Notes: generated from the letters alone by a model not told the origin. A stretch of DNA of 64,000 bases from Inhella gelatinilytica (GCF_016093295.1 NZ_JAEDAL010000002.1:434001-498000), one strand, 5' to 3'; positions 52,962-61,929 are shown, counted from the stretch's first letter. Numbers and translations: made by a program.

Positions 52962-54481
52962 CACCGGATCCACCCCTGGCGTGGCCCTTCAATTCCAGTT
53001 GGGCTCAGCGCGCAGGCGACCAGCGCCTCGGCGGACTCGGGCCACTCGAACGGCCCGGCGCCCTGAAGCTGGCCCCGCCATTGCCCGCCTTCCCGCCACC
53101 ACAGCCAGCGGCGCAGCGGGCCTTCCTCGGCACCGCGCAACTGCCAGCGCACAGTGCCCGTCAGATCGTGCACCCGTTCCAGGCTGAGCGCGCTGGGGGG
53201 CTGATCCGAGAGCCACGGCAGAACAGGGGGAACGGCTGCCTGGGTATACGTTTTCGCCTTCAAATGATCGGCGATGCCGCGTCGATTCTGCTTGAGGGCC
53301 ACCCAACTGAAGTGCACGTGCCCCCCATCGGGGACGGCAGCGCGCGTGAGCGCGATCTGCCCAGCAACCTCGTCTGGCATCCAGCCGCGGGTGTCCCCAG
53401 CGGACTGCAATTCGGCCCCGGCCGGGCCTTCAGTGATGCGGCTGGTGTAGAGACCTGGCCAAATGGGGCGCCCCAAGGGGTTCAGTCGCATCCAGCCCTG
53501 CAACAAGGGGCCAAAGGCTTGGGCCGTCTGGGCACGCGGCCAGTAGAGCTGGGGGACCAAGTAGTCCAGCCAGCCCTTTGCGAGCCACAGTTCGACATCG
53601 GCATACAGCTTGTCGTACTGGCTGAAGCCCTGAATGCCCGGTGGGCGTTCGCTGGGTTTCATCAGACCGAAAGGGCTGATCCCCAGCCGGGCCGTGGGCC
53701 GCACTTCTCGGATGAGATGGAATAGGTTCTCCACCAACTGGTTGACGTTGCGGCGTCGCCAGTCGGCTTTTTCGAGTCCGCCGCCATAAGTCGCAAAGCT
53801 GGCTTCGTCCGGGAAGTCCACCTCCTGCCCATTCGCGTCTTTCTCGGGGTAGGGGTAAAAATAATCGTCGATGTGAACGCCGTCCACGGCGTACCGGCTG
53901 AGGACGTCACGAAAGACCGCCAAGGTGTGCGCCACTGCACCCGGCTCGCCGGGGTCGATCCACAGTTGCTTGCCATAGCGTTTGACCCATTGAGGCTGCG
54001 TCTGCGACAGATGGTCTGGGGCCTGTGCACTTTGCGCCCCCGATTGGCGGGCTCGGTAGGGGTTGAACCAGGCATGCAGCTCCAAGCCCGCCGCGTGAGC
54101 TTGCTCAATCCAAACCGCCAGGGGGTCGTAACCGGGGTCCCCCCCTTGTGTTCCCGTGAGGTACTCGCTCCACGGTTCTCGTCGGCTCGCGTAGAGCGCA
54201 TCGGCGCTGGTTCGAACCTGAAGAATCAAGGCGTTCAACCCCAGGTCTCGTGCTTGGCGAACCGTGGCACGAATTTCTGCCAGCTGCGTTTCACGATCCA
54301 GTCCTTTGCGGCTGGGCCAATCGATGTTGGCGACCGTCGCCACCCAGGCCGCCCGGAATTCGCGCGGTAGGGCAGGGGCCATCAAATCGGAGGCCACCCG
54401 CACCTGAGGAACCGGGCTCTCCAGGACCGCGCAACCGGGCAGAAGAACGGGGGCTGAGAGCAGCAACGAGCGGCGTTTCAT
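52958..54481 (-). CDS. GHL10/YddW-type glycoside-hydrolase-like lipoprotein
   Basis: A 507-residue lipoprotein (LLLSAPVLLPGCAVL, Cys about residue 17) with a GHL10 TIM-barrel domain (residues about 40-350). Motifs: FRAAWVATVANIDWPS, LELHAWFNPYRARQ, VDGVHIDDYFYPYPEKD with an acidic pair, and LVPQLYWPRAQT. A C-terminal beta-rich domain follows from about residue 400. YddW-type proteins are predicted to cleave glycan strands or GlcNAc-containing glycosides, and the muropeptide neighbours agree. ATG 54481 overlaps the NagX-like stop by 4 bp. A shorter paralog is at 26123-27223. Confidence 0.85.
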   Translation of the reverse strand: MKRRSLLLSAPVLLPGCAVLESPVPQVRVASDLMAPALPREFRAAWVATVANIDWPSRKGLDRETQLAEIRATVRQARDLGLNALILQVRTSADALYASRREPWSEYLTGTQGGDPGYDPLAVWIEQAHAAGLELHAWFNPYRARQSGAQSAQAPDHLSQTQPQWVKRYGKQLWIDPGEPGAVAHTLAVFRDVLSRYAVDGVHIDDYFYPYPEKDANGQEVDFPDEASFATYGGGLEKADWRRRNVNQLVENLFHLIREVRPTARLGISPFGLMKPSERPPGIQGFSQYDKLYADVELWLAKGWLDYLVPQLYWPRAQTAQAFGPLLQGWMRLNPLGRPIWPGLYTSRITEGPAGAELQSAGDTRGWMPDEVAGQIALTRAAVPDGGHVHFSWVALKQNRRGIADHLKAKTYTQAAVPPVLPWLSDQPPSALSLERVHDLTGTVRWQLRGAEEGPLRRWLWWREGGQWRGQLQGAGPFEWPESAEALVACALSPTGIEGPRQGWIRW

Positions 54482-55611
54482 ACCTTGATGACCCAACCCC
54501 GGCGCGCCATCCCGGCTGCCAGCCCGTAAAAGAGGAGCACAAAGCCCAGCGCAAACGCAAGCGACGCGTTCACCGGGGCCAAGCCCGTGGCTTGAAGGGC
54601 GCCATAAATCCAGGCTTTCAAGCTCTGGCCCCCGGGTTTCCAAAAGGCCAGCATCTTGGCCACCAGACCACTGGCGACGAACAAAAAGAGGGCATTCAAA
54701 CCGAAGTCCACGAGTGGCCGCAATCGAACCGCCCAGGCCTGCCGCTGCTGGGCATCAGGCTGGGCATCCAGCAGCCAATGGCACCCCCCAAACACCAAGC
54801 AGGCCCATCCCGCCATGGCCAGAACATAGGCGGGGGTCCACAGGGCTTTGTTGATGGGCATCGTCCAGGCCGCAACCACCTCACCGGCCCACAGGAGCGC
54901 CAGACCGCCGACAAACAGCCACGCGGTCTTTTCCCCCGCAGGGCTCGACGTGGCCAAGCGCTGTCCGACCAGCAAGCCCGCAATCTGGCTGACCACCGCG
55001 GGCAGGGTACTGAGCAGGCCCTCAGGATCCCACGTCTTGGCTTGGGCCCATAAATGCCCGTCCATCAGCAGACGGTCCACGTAGGAGGCCACGTCCTGCC
55101 CCTTTTCAAGGGAGCCGGTGCGCACCACCCCGTCCGCGCCGGGAACGGCGATGCCCATCATGATGGCCGTGTAGATCATCAACAGAGCCAGGCCCACCCC
55201 CGCCTGGCCCCGCCACCCCAAATAAACCGCCAGTGGGGCGGCGAACATCGTGCACAAGCCCAAACGCTGCAGCACGCCCGGCCAGCGCAGGGCCTCCCAA
55301 TCAAAGGCGGGAATGGCATTGAGCAGCAGGCCGATCAACACAATCAGGGCGCCTCGGCGAACCGTGGCCAGGGTGAGCTTGAGCTTGTCGTCCCCCAGCG
55401 CCGCGCGCCGGGACAGGCTCAGCGTCATCGAGATGCCGCTGATGAAGACAAAGAACGGAAAAATCCAGTCCGTAAAGGTCCAGCCATGCCACGCCGCGTG
55501 CAAGAGCGGGGCATAGACATGGCCCCAGTCGCCGGGGTTGTTGACCAGCAGCATCGCGGCAATCGTGAAACCGCGAAAGGCATCCAGGGAAAGCAGGCGT
55601 TGTGACGTCAT
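54478..55611 (-). CDS. NagX/HGSNAT-like membrane protein (DUF5009, COG4299)
   Basis: A 377-residue polytopic membrane protein. RLLSLDAFRGFTIAAMLLVN, HAAWHGWTFTDWIFPFFVF and ISGISMTLSLSRRA are the canonical COG4299 blocks, better conserved than in the paralog at 46075-47385. It is proposed to act on amino sugars at the inner membrane, either transport-linked or acetyl transfer from acetyl-CoA, by analogy with HGSNAT. ATG 55611 gives the standard N-terminus and a 25-bp gap after the MFS gene. An ATG at 55653 would overlap the MFS gene and add 14 atypical residues. Confidence 0.85.
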   Translation of the reverse strand: MTSQRLLSLDAFRGFTIAAMLLVNNPGDWGHVYAPLLHAAWHGWTFTDWIFPFFVFISGISMTLSLSRRAALGDDKLKLTLATVRRGALIVLIGLLLNAIPAFDWEALRWPGVLQRLGLCTMFAAPLAVYLGWRGQAGVGLALLMIYTAIMMGIAVPGADGVVRTGSLEKGQDVASYVDRLLMDGHLWAQAKTWDPEGLLSTLPAVVSQIAGLLVGQRLATSSPAGEKTAWLFVGGLALLWAGEVVAAWTMPINKALWTPAYVLAMAGWACLVFGGCHWLLDAQPDAQQRQAWAVRLRPLVDFGLNALFLFVASGLVAKMLAFWKPGGQSLKAWIYGALQATGLAPVNASLAFALGFVLLFYGLAAGMARRGWVIKV

Positions 55612-55636
55612 GCGGGCATCTTGCGGGGCTGAGCCT

Positions 55637-56899
55637 TCACGCTTTTTTTCCAAAGCCTTCGGGAATGCTGAGGAGCGCGGTCATCGCAAAGGAGGGCAGG
55701 GTCGCCAGCAACACCCAAGCAAAAAACCAGAGGTAGCCCCACTGGTCCTGAAGCCACCCGCTCCACATGCCCGGAACCATCATGCCCAGGGCCATGAACC
55801 CAGTACACAGGGCGTAATGGGCGGTCTTGTGGGGGCCGTCCGCCACCAAAATCATCACCATCAGGTACGCCGTGAACCCGAGCCCATAGCCGAATTGCTC
55901 CACCGCCAGGGCACTGCTGACGATCCACAGATTGCTGGGCTGCGACCACGCCATGGCCAGGAACACGACATTGGGCACGTGCATGGCCAGAATCAGCGGC
56001 CACAAGGCTCGCTTGAGTCCGAACCGCGAAATCACCCAGCCCCCCAGGAGCCCACCCAGGGTGAGGGCAGAAAGCCCTACCGTTCCATAGGCGATGCCCA
56101 CCTGCTGGGTGGTCAACCCCAGGCCACCCTCCGCAACCGGATCCAGCAAGAAGGGCGTGGCCAGTTTGAGCAGCTGCGCCTCGGGAAAGCGGTACAGCAG
56201 CAAAAAACCGACGATGACGAGGATGGCGGGCTTGCGGAAAAAGTCCGCAAACACCCGCATCGATTCGCCCCAGAAGCCCTGTTGACGCGGGGCTGGGCGG
56301 TCGGTGGCCGGCTGTGGAAGGGCCCAGAGGTGGACGAGCGCCACCACCACAAAAAGGCCTGCCAGCAACAACATGACCGTGGCCCAGGCGCTTTGGGCGT
56401 TGCCGTTGCGTTCGGTCAGCCAGCCTGCCAGATACACCAGTCCGCCTTGGCCGGCGATGTTGGCCAGGCGGTAGAAGGCCGAGCGCACCCCCACAAACGC
56501 GGCTTGCTCGTGGGTTTTCAGGGCCAGGAGGTAAAAGCCATCGGCCGCGATGTCATGCGAGGCCGAGGCGAAGGCCATCAGCCACAGCACGGCCAGGGAC
56601 ATCTGAAAGAACGAATGGAGGGGCAAGGTCAACGCCACACCCGCCAATGCCGCACCAATCAGGAACTGCAAGCCCACAATCCAGCGCCGCTTGGTGCCCA
56701 GCAGTTCGACGAGGGGGCTCCACAAGGGCTTGATGACCCAGGGCAAGTAAAGCCAGCTTGTGTACAGCGCGATGTCGATGTTGGACAGACCCAGGTTCTT
56801 GTACATGACGACCGACAGGGTCATCACCGTGACATAGGGCAAGGCCTGCAACAGGTACAGGCTGGGGATCCAGGCCCAGGGGCTGCGGACCGCGCTCAC
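55637..56899 (-). CDS. AmpG-like MFS permease for amino-sugar/muropeptide uptake
   Basis: A 420-residue major facilitator with 12 spans. Early segment SLYLLQALPYVTVMTLSVVM, then SWLYLPWVIKPLWSPLVELL and the MFS loop LLGTKRRWIVG, resemble AmpG and the NAG transporters that neighbour COG4299 genes in Bacteroidetes. The likely cargo is GlcNAc-anhMurNAc, MurNAc or GlcNAc. It has no C-terminal extension beyond the 12-TM core, unlike E. coli AmpG at 491 residues. GTG 56899 overlaps the murQ stop (GTGA). Confidence 0.82.
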   Translation of the reverse strand: MSAVRSPWAWIPSLYLLQALPYVTVMTLSVVMYKNLGLSNIDIALYTSWLYLPWVIKPLWSPLVELLGTKRRWIVGLQFLIGAALAGVALTLPLHSFFQMSLAVLWLMAFASASHDIAADGFYLLALKTHEQAAFVGVRSAFYRLANIAGQGGLVYLAGWLTERNGNAQSAWATVMLLLAGLFVVVALVHLWALPQPATDRPAPRQQGFWGESMRVFADFFRKPAILVIVGFLLLYRFPEAQLLKLATPFLLDPVAEGGLGLTTQQVGIAYGTVGLSALTLGGLLGGWVISRFGLKRALWPLILAMHVPNVVFLAMAWSQPSNLWIVSSALAVEQFGYGLGFTAYLMVMILVADGPHKTAHYALCTGFMALGMMVPGMWSGWLQDQWGYLWFFAWVLLATLPSFAMTALLSIPEGFGKKA

Positions 56900-57780
56900 G
56901 GGGCGTCCAGCGCGGCGCGCAGGTGGCCTGCGTGTTGGGCCAACAGGGCGGTCGCGTCGGCGGCATTGAGTTGCTTACCAAGCATCAGCACCGCCAGCTT
57001 GACATGCCCATGGGCGGCCGCCAACGCGGCCTCTGCGGCCTCCAAGGGGGCGCCGCTGGCCCGCTGGGTGAGTGAGAGTGCGCGTTTGCGCAGCTTCGCG
57101 TTGGTGGCCTGCAGGTCCACCATGAGATTGCCGTGCACTTTGTTCAAACGCACCATCAGACAGCTGGACAAGGTGTTCAGGGCGATTTTCTGTGCTGTAC
57201 CGGCCTTCAGTCGGGTGCTGCCAGAAATCACCTCTGGGCCCGTGTCCAGCACGATGCCAATGTCGGCCGCCGCTGCGACGGGCGCGCCCGGGTTGTTGGC
57301 CAGGCCCAGGGTGAGGGCCCCGGCCGCCTGCGCGGCTTTTAGGCCTCCCAGCACATAGGGCGTGCCGCCACTGGCCGCTACGCCGATCACCACGTCGTTC
57401 GTGGTGGGGGCCAAAGCTTGAACATCGCGCTCGCCTTGCTCAGCGTCGTCTTCCGCACCTTCCACGGCTTTGAACAGTGCCGGTGGGCCACCAGCGATGA
57501 GCCCGAGGGCGCGCTCAGGGGGCCAGGAAAAAGTGGGCAGCAACTCCACGCCATCCAGGATGCCCAGGCGGCCGGAGGTGCCGGCGCCGACGTAGATCAG
57601 CCGCCCGCCCGCCTGCAGACGTGGCGCGGCCGCATCGACCGCCCGGGCCAAGTCGTCCGCTACGGCTTCGACGGCCCGCACGGCCTCGTACTGGTCTTCT
57701 ACGAAGGTCCGCACCAGTTTGTCGGCTGCGTAAGTGTCCAGCGCGCCATGTAAGGGGCTGGGGGTTTCGGTTCGAAGCAT
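56896..57780 (-). CDS. murQ: N-acetylmuramic acid 6-phosphate etherase MurQ
   Basis: A 294-residue SIS-domain lyase that removes D-lactate from MurNAc-6-P to yield GlcNAc-6-P. The signature GAGTSGRLGILDGVELLPTF and the second catalytic Glu region LFKAVEGAEDDAEQG match E. coli MurQ, as does VIGVAASGGTPYVLGGL. Length equals the family norm. ATG 57780 lies 143 bp after the TonB receptor stop, with a hairpin and a LysR-type box in between, so the gene may have its own promoter. The MurNAc-6-P would come from the MurK-like kinase downstream. Confidence 0.95.
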   Translation of the reverse strand: MLRTETPSPLHGALDTYAADKLVRTFVEDQYEAVRAVEAVADDLARAVDAAAPRLQAGGRLIYVGAGTSGRLGILDGVELLPTFSWPPERALGLIAGGPPALFKAVEGAEDDAEQGERDVQALAPTTNDVVIGVAASGGTPYVLGGLKAAQAAGALTLGLANNPGAPVAAAADIGIVLDTGPEVISGSTRLKAGTAQKIALNTLSSCLMVRLNKVHGNLMVDLQATNAKLRKRALSLTQRASGAPLEAAEAALAAAHGHVKLAVLMLGKQLNAADATALLAQHAGHLRAALDAP

Positions 57781-57859
57781 GTCGGGCGGAATGGGGCGCT
57801 TTGGATCTGCCACTCTAAAGAGAGACCGGCCCCACGACCAATGCTGGCGGGGGCCGGTG

Positions 57860-57878
57860 GCATAACCAGGGCTTATCG
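57860..57878. promoter_or_regulatory. LysR-type box upstream of murQ, near copy of the box at 11825
   Basis: GCATAACC-AGG-GCTTATCG keeps the core ATAACC-N3-G(C)TTAT with one core mismatch, the same 3-nt spacer and the same T-N11-A geometry as 11825-11843. It lies 80-98 bp upstream of the murQ ATG, comparable with 55-73 bp upstream of the binding-protein ATG. Confidence 0.5.
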
Positions 57879-57881
57879 ACA

Positions 57882-57917
57882 AGACCTGCGGCACCGAGAC
57901 CGAGTGCCGCAGGGTCT
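57882..57917 (-). terminator. Strong hairpin after the TonB receptor (attenuator or mRNA stabiliser)
   Basis: On the minus strand AGACCC-TGCGGCAC pairs with GTGCCGCA-GGTCT around a 9-nt loop. The 8-bp perfect upper stem and a 5-bp lower stem are separated by a single bulged base. It begins 5 bp after the receptor TAA. No T-run follows (TTGTCG), so partial termination or 3'-end protection of the receptor mRNA is more likely than full termination. Confidence 0.6.
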
Positions 57918-57922
57918 CAGGT

Positions 57923-60766
57923 TTAGCGCAGATCCCAACGGGCGGACAGGCTCCACACGCGGCCACGCGGATCGGCCACCCGTGGATCCCAACCTGCACC
58001 GATCACGCCGTCCACGTTGTGCCAGGTGAAGGGCGGCTGGCGATCAAACAGGTTAAGGATGCTCCCAGTGATCGTGACCCCCTTGATCCCACTATATGAA
58101 CCCACCAAGTTCATCGTCGTGTACGACGCGATTTGACGCTTGGTGGGCGTCAGCGCGGTGTAGCCGCTGCGATCCTCGTCTTCGTAGTCGTCGCGATAGT
58201 TCAGCGACAGCGTGCTGGCCCACGGGCCATTGCGAACGCCCACGCTGGCGTTCACGCGCCAGGGAAGGTACAGGTTGGTGTTGGTCCATTTGCCGACGTA
58301 CTCCACCATGGGGGCGCTCTTCAGCAGGCGCTCTTGGTGGCTGAGCATCTTGGTGCCGCCGAATGACCAGTTGATGCGACTGCCCAGGGCCTCCGTTTGG
58401 TATTGCATGCCGAAGTCGATGCCCTTGGTTTCGCTACTCGCAGCGTTGACCCAGCCCGCTTGAACGTACTGCACGACACCCGTCGCTGGGTCGCGCACGA
58501 AGTTGTCTTTGAACAAGTCGTAGTTTTGGATCATGTTCGTCACGCTGAGCTGACGAATCCGGTCATCCATCTTGACTTGCCAGTAGTCCGCAAAGGCCTG
58601 GAAATCACGGGTGGGGGCGAACACAAAGCCGAGTGTGGCCTGCTTGGAGGTTTCCGGCGTCAAGTCTGGGTTACCGCCTTGGCGGTAGGGCAGACCGGAG
58701 CGGTTGCACTGGGTGGCGTCTTTGGGGGCTGCCGTGTCAGCGCAGAGCACGGGGTCACGGTAGGCGCCCGTGAGTTGCAGCTCGACCTGGCCCAGCTTGA
58801 TTTGCTGCGGCGTGGGGGCTCGGAAGCCGGTGTTCGTGGAGCCGCGAATCATCAGGCTTTGGGTGGGCGTGAAGCGAAACGCCGCCTTCGGATTGGTGGT
58901 GCCGCCGATGGACTCGTACTCGTCATGGCGGGCCTGCAGCGTCAACTCCAAGTTCTTCAGCGGGCGAACCAGCAACTCTCCGAATACGGCGCCAATGGCT
59001 CGGCTGAGCTTGGGCGAACTGGCGTTGCCCGCGCAGCCCATGACCGAATTGGGCAGGGCGGCATTCGCGGGGGTGAAGCTGCTGACACAGGTGTAGGTCT
59101 GTGTGCCGGAGAAGGCATAGCTCTCTTCGCGGGCATTCAGACCCAGGGCGAAGTCCAGATCGCCTGCCATGAAGGTGCCCAAGTTGCCCGAAATCTTGGC
59201 ATCGGCCTGCTTGACCGAGGTCTCGCCACCAAAGATGCGCCCCCGCACTTGCATGTCTTCGATGGCCTTCAGGGTCGTGGCGGATTGCGTTTGACCCGGC
59301 AACAGGAAGGGGTTGTATTGGCCCGAGGACAGCAACGCGATCAGCTTGTTCGTATCGGCATAGCCTTGCTGCAGCAGCGTGGACGACTCCGAGCTGCCAT
59401 AGCCCAGACCGATGTCGTAATCAAAGCGCCCGATTTGACCTTCCAGCGTCGCCTGCACGCGCAAGTTGTCGGTGCGATTGGTGTTCTTGCGGAAGCCCCA
59501 ATCGATCATGTTGAGGCGGTAGGCGATGGGCTTGGTGGGGTCAAATTGGGCGGCGCCAACCAAGTCCCGCAGGTTCAAGTAGTAGGGGCCATTGACCGGG
59601 TAATTGGTCACCGCATTGGAACTGGTGCTGAACTGGAACGGGGCGTATTCGCCATCCACTTCCGTCCGCGAGGCGACCAACTCCAGGGAAGCCGTGTGGC
59701 CGCCCAGGTCAAACGTGCCTTTGAGCAAGGCGTTGGTCGCGTCTTTGGGCGCCGTCAACATGAACATGCGTCCATAGTCCCGGGTGCAGCGGTACTTGGA
59801 GTTGGCATTGGTGTAGCCGAACTTGTCCCAAATCGTGGTGTTGGGCGCCAGGGGGACGGTGTAAGGCAGCGTTTCACACTGTCCACGGATCGCCAGCAGG
59901 TTCAGGTTGGTGTACTTGGTCGTGTCCGTGGTGCCCACCACCGTGCCGGCGCTGGTCAGCGCGGTGCCAGCGGAGGCAATGATGTTGGCGTGGGCCGAGC
60001 TGGTGGAGTCCGGTGTCAGGTACATATCCGGTTGGTAGCCAGTCGCCCAGGGGCGGTCAATGCCGCGCAGAATCTTGTCGCTGTCGACCGTCAGCGTCGC
60101 CATCAGGTTGTAGCCGTTCTTGTCGAGGTCACCCACACCGCCCGTGGCACTGAGGCGCGACCGCTGGCCGCCCCCATCGGCCTCTGGCGTGCTGTAACTG
60201 CCGCGCAGAGCCAAGCCCTGGAAGTTGGAGCGCGTGATGAAGTTGATCACCCCACCGATGGCGTCCGTGCCGTACAGCGCCGAGGCGCCGTCCTTCAGTG
60301 TTTCGACCCGTTCAATCGCATCCATGGGAATGGAGTTCAAGTCCACCGAGCCGCCGCTCATGCCGTGGGTCGCCACCCGGCGACCATTCAGCAGCACCAA
60401 GGTGCCGGTGGGCCCCAGGCCGCGCAGGTTGGCGTGGCTGGCGCCGCCGGTTAGGCGGTCCTGATCCGCGCCAAACACGGTGTTGGTGGACACCGGGTTG
60501 TTGGCCCCCGCCACGTTGGCGCTGAGCAGATTGATCAGGCCTTCGGCGCTGGACACCCCCAATTGCTCGATTTGTGAGCGATTCAGCGTTTCCACCGGAA
60601 GCGCGGCCTGGTCGGCCAGTCGCTTGATGCTCGACCCTGTCACCACCACGCGTTCCAGCTTCTTGGTGTCTTTGTTTTTGTCGTCCGCCTTGGGCGCCGT
60701 TTGCGCCAAGGGGGCAGACATGATCCCAAGCAAAGCCAAGCCGGCGGCGATGGGGGTGAGTTTCAT
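57923..60766 (-). CDS. TonB-dependent outer-membrane receptor of the peptidoglycan-salvage operon
   Basis: A 947-residue receptor with a signal peptide (MKLTPIAAGLALLGIMSAPLAQ), TonB-box region ERVVVTGSSIKR, plug with GGASHANLRGLGPTGTLVLL and ALYGTDAIGGVINFITR, and a barrel ending VWSLSARWDLR. Several Cys pairs (RGQCETLPY/KYRCTRDYG, YTCVSSF/MGCAGN, VLCADTA/TQCNRSG) probably stabilise long extracellular loops. ATG 60766 has AGGAG 5 nt upstream. Position at the head of the murQ-amiD-dpp run suggests import of muropeptides or cell-wall glycans, by inference from neighbours only. Confidence 0.92.
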   Translation of the reverse strand: MKLTPIAAGLALLGIMSAPLAQTAPKADDKNKDTKKLERVVVTGSSIKRLADQAALPVETLNRSQIEQLGVSSAEGLINLLSANVAGANNPVSTNTVFGADQDRLTGGASHANLRGLGPTGTLVLLNGRRVATHGMSGGSVDLNSIPMDAIERVETLKDGASALYGTDAIGGVINFITRSNFQGLALRGSYSTPEADGGGQRSRLSATGGVGDLDKNGYNLMATLTVDSDKILRGIDRPWATGYQPDMYLTPDSTSSAHANIIASAGTALTSAGTVVGTTDTTKYTNLNLLAIRGQCETLPYTVPLAPNTTIWDKFGYTNANSKYRCTRDYGRMFMLTAPKDATNALLKGTFDLGGHTASLELVASRTEVDGEYAPFQFSTSSNAVTNYPVNGPYYLNLRDLVGAAQFDPTKPIAYRLNMIDWGFRKNTNRTDNLRVQATLEGQIGRFDYDIGLGYGSSESSTLLQQGYADTNKLIALLSSGQYNPFLLPGQTQSATTLKAIEDMQVRGRIFGGETSVKQADAKISGNLGTFMAGDLDFALGLNAREESYAFSGTQTYTCVSSFTPANAALPNSVMGCAGNASSPKLSRAIGAVFGELLVRPLKNLELTLQARHDEYESIGGTTNPKAAFRFTPTQSLMIRGSTNTGFRAPTPQQIKLGQVELQLTGAYRDPVLCADTAAPKDATQCNRSGLPYRQGGNPDLTPETSKQATLGFVFAPTRDFQAFADYWQVKMDDRIRQLSVTNMIQNYDLFKDNFVRDPATGVVQYVQAGWVNAASSETKGIDFGMQYQTEALGSRINWSFGGTKMLSHQERLLKSAPMVEYVGKWTNTNLYLPWRVNASVGVRNGPWASTLSLNYRDDYEDEDRSGYTALTPTKRQIASYTTMNLVGSYSGIKGVTITGSILNLFDRQPPFTWHNVDGVIGAGWDPRVADPRGRVWSLSARWDLR

Positions 60767-60912
60767 GGAGGCTCCTCTGGAAAGATGCAGTTGACGCTCG
60801 GGAAACGAGCAGATGCCGAATCATCACCACAACCCCGCCTGGGGCTACAGAGGGGGCACCCTGTTTTGTGGCGCCAAAGCGATCAAGCTTTGGTGGAAAT
60901 TCATAACTTTTT

Positions 60913-60926
60913 GGAATTGGTATTCC
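60913..60926. promoter_or_regulatory. Inverted repeat GGAAT-TGGT-ATTCC in the divergent promoter region
   Basis: Perfect 5-bp arms with a 4-nt spacer, 147 bp upstream of the TonB receptor and 59 bp upstream of the cyclodeaminase-family gene. The 218-bp spacer (60767-60984) is locally AT-rich around this element, so it probably marks promoter or operator DNA for one or both operons. I see no GGTCTA or ATAACC-N3-GGTTAT site in it. Confidence 0.35.
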
Positions 60927-60984
60927 GGGCCAATGGCCACCCTTTACGCAATGGAATGCGTTGGCGGCGGTGGCGGCTGGCACG

Positions 60985-61917
60985 ATGCCCGCTTTTGCTC
61001 CGGGGGTGGGTGTGAAGGTGTTGAGCGATTTCGAAGTGGCGTCTCGATTGAACTTCCCCGACGCGTTTGAAGTGCTGCAGGCGGCGTTTGAGCAGCTGGG
61101 GCGGGGCGAGGCGGCGGTGTTGCCGCGCAGTCGCGCAGTGCTGGCGGGTACGGATGGGGCGGCGCTCATGGTGTCGGCAATGGGGGCGATGTTGCCGCAG
61201 GTTTTGGGCACCAAGGTCTACGCCACGCGCAATGGTCAGTTTGACTTTGTCATCTCGCTGTTCGATACCGCCACCGGCAAGACCTTGGGCAGCTTGCAGG
61301 CCAACGCGCTCACGGAGGTTCGCACCGCCGCTTGTACGGCCGTGGCTGTGCGGTCGCTGGCCCACCCTGAGGCCCGTACGGCGGCCATTTTTGGCAGCGG
61401 CGTTCAGGCGTGGGCCCACGCCCGCGCCCTGGCGGCGCTCGGGCGATTCGACGCGTTGTGGGTGGCGGCTCGCACCGACGGCGAGGCGGTCGCCCAGCGC
61501 TGGTCCGAGGCCCTGGCGCTGCCCGTTCGTGCCGTCTCGCCGCGTGAAGCCGCGGCAGCGCCGGTGGTGCTCACCTGTACCCGCGCGACGGAGCCCCTCT
61601 TTGACGGTAACTGGGTGCAGCCCGGCGCGCTGGTGGCGGCCATCGGCTCCAGCAAGCCGGTGGCCCGCGAGGTCGATGACCGCTTGATAGAGCGCGCGCG
61701 CTGGGTGCTGGTGGAGCACGAAGGCTGCGCCCGCACCGAGGCTGGTGATTTGGTGCGCGCTGCCGCGGGCGTGTTGCGCCCCGACCGTGTCGTGGAACTG
61801 GGCCAATGGCTGGTGACGCCCCGGGCGCGTGAGGCGGAGGACATCGTGCTGTACAAGAGCGTCGGCATTGGGCTAGCGGATGTAGCGCTGGCGTGGCACG
61901 CGCTGCAGCGCGACTGA
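60985..61917 (+). CDS. Ornithine cyclodeaminase/mu-crystallin family protein
   Basis: A 310-residue NAD(P)-binding protein. It has the family N-terminus VKVLSDFEVASRLNFPDAFE, substrate region LGTKVYATRNGQFDFVISLF, TEVRTAACTAVAVRSL, and Rossmann motif AAIFGSGVQAWAHARAL. The family includes ornithine cyclodeaminase, ketimine (pyrroline-2-carboxylate) reductase and alanine dehydrogenase, so the reaction cannot be fixed. Its partner is a D-Ala carboxypeptidase 12 bp downstream, so handling of an amino acid from cell-wall peptide is possible. The start is ATG 60985; GTG 61006 and GTG 61012 are alternatives with a G-rich upstream region. Confidence 0.8.
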   Translation: MPAFAPGVGVKVLSDFEVASRLNFPDAFEVLQAAFEQLGRGEAAVLPRSRAVLAGTDGAALMVSAMGAMLPQVLGTKVYATRNGQFDFVISLFDTATGKTLGSLQANALTEVRTAACTAVAVRSLAHPEARTAAIFGSGVQAWAHARALAALGRFDALWVAARTDGEAVAQRWSEALALPVRAVSPREAAAAPVVLTCTRATEPLFDGNWVQPGALVAAIGSSKPVAREVDDRLIERARWVLVEHEGCARTEAGDLVRAAAGVLRPDRVVELGQWLVTPRAREAEDIVLYKSVGIGLADVALAWHALQRD

Positions 61918-61929
61918 CAAGGAGTGGCC

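Noticed and set aside
58397-60454. A 685-codon plus-strand open frame
   Set aside because: It lies wholly opposite the TonB receptor at 57923-60766, which has signal peptide, plug and barrel features. The plus frame has no recognisable domain.
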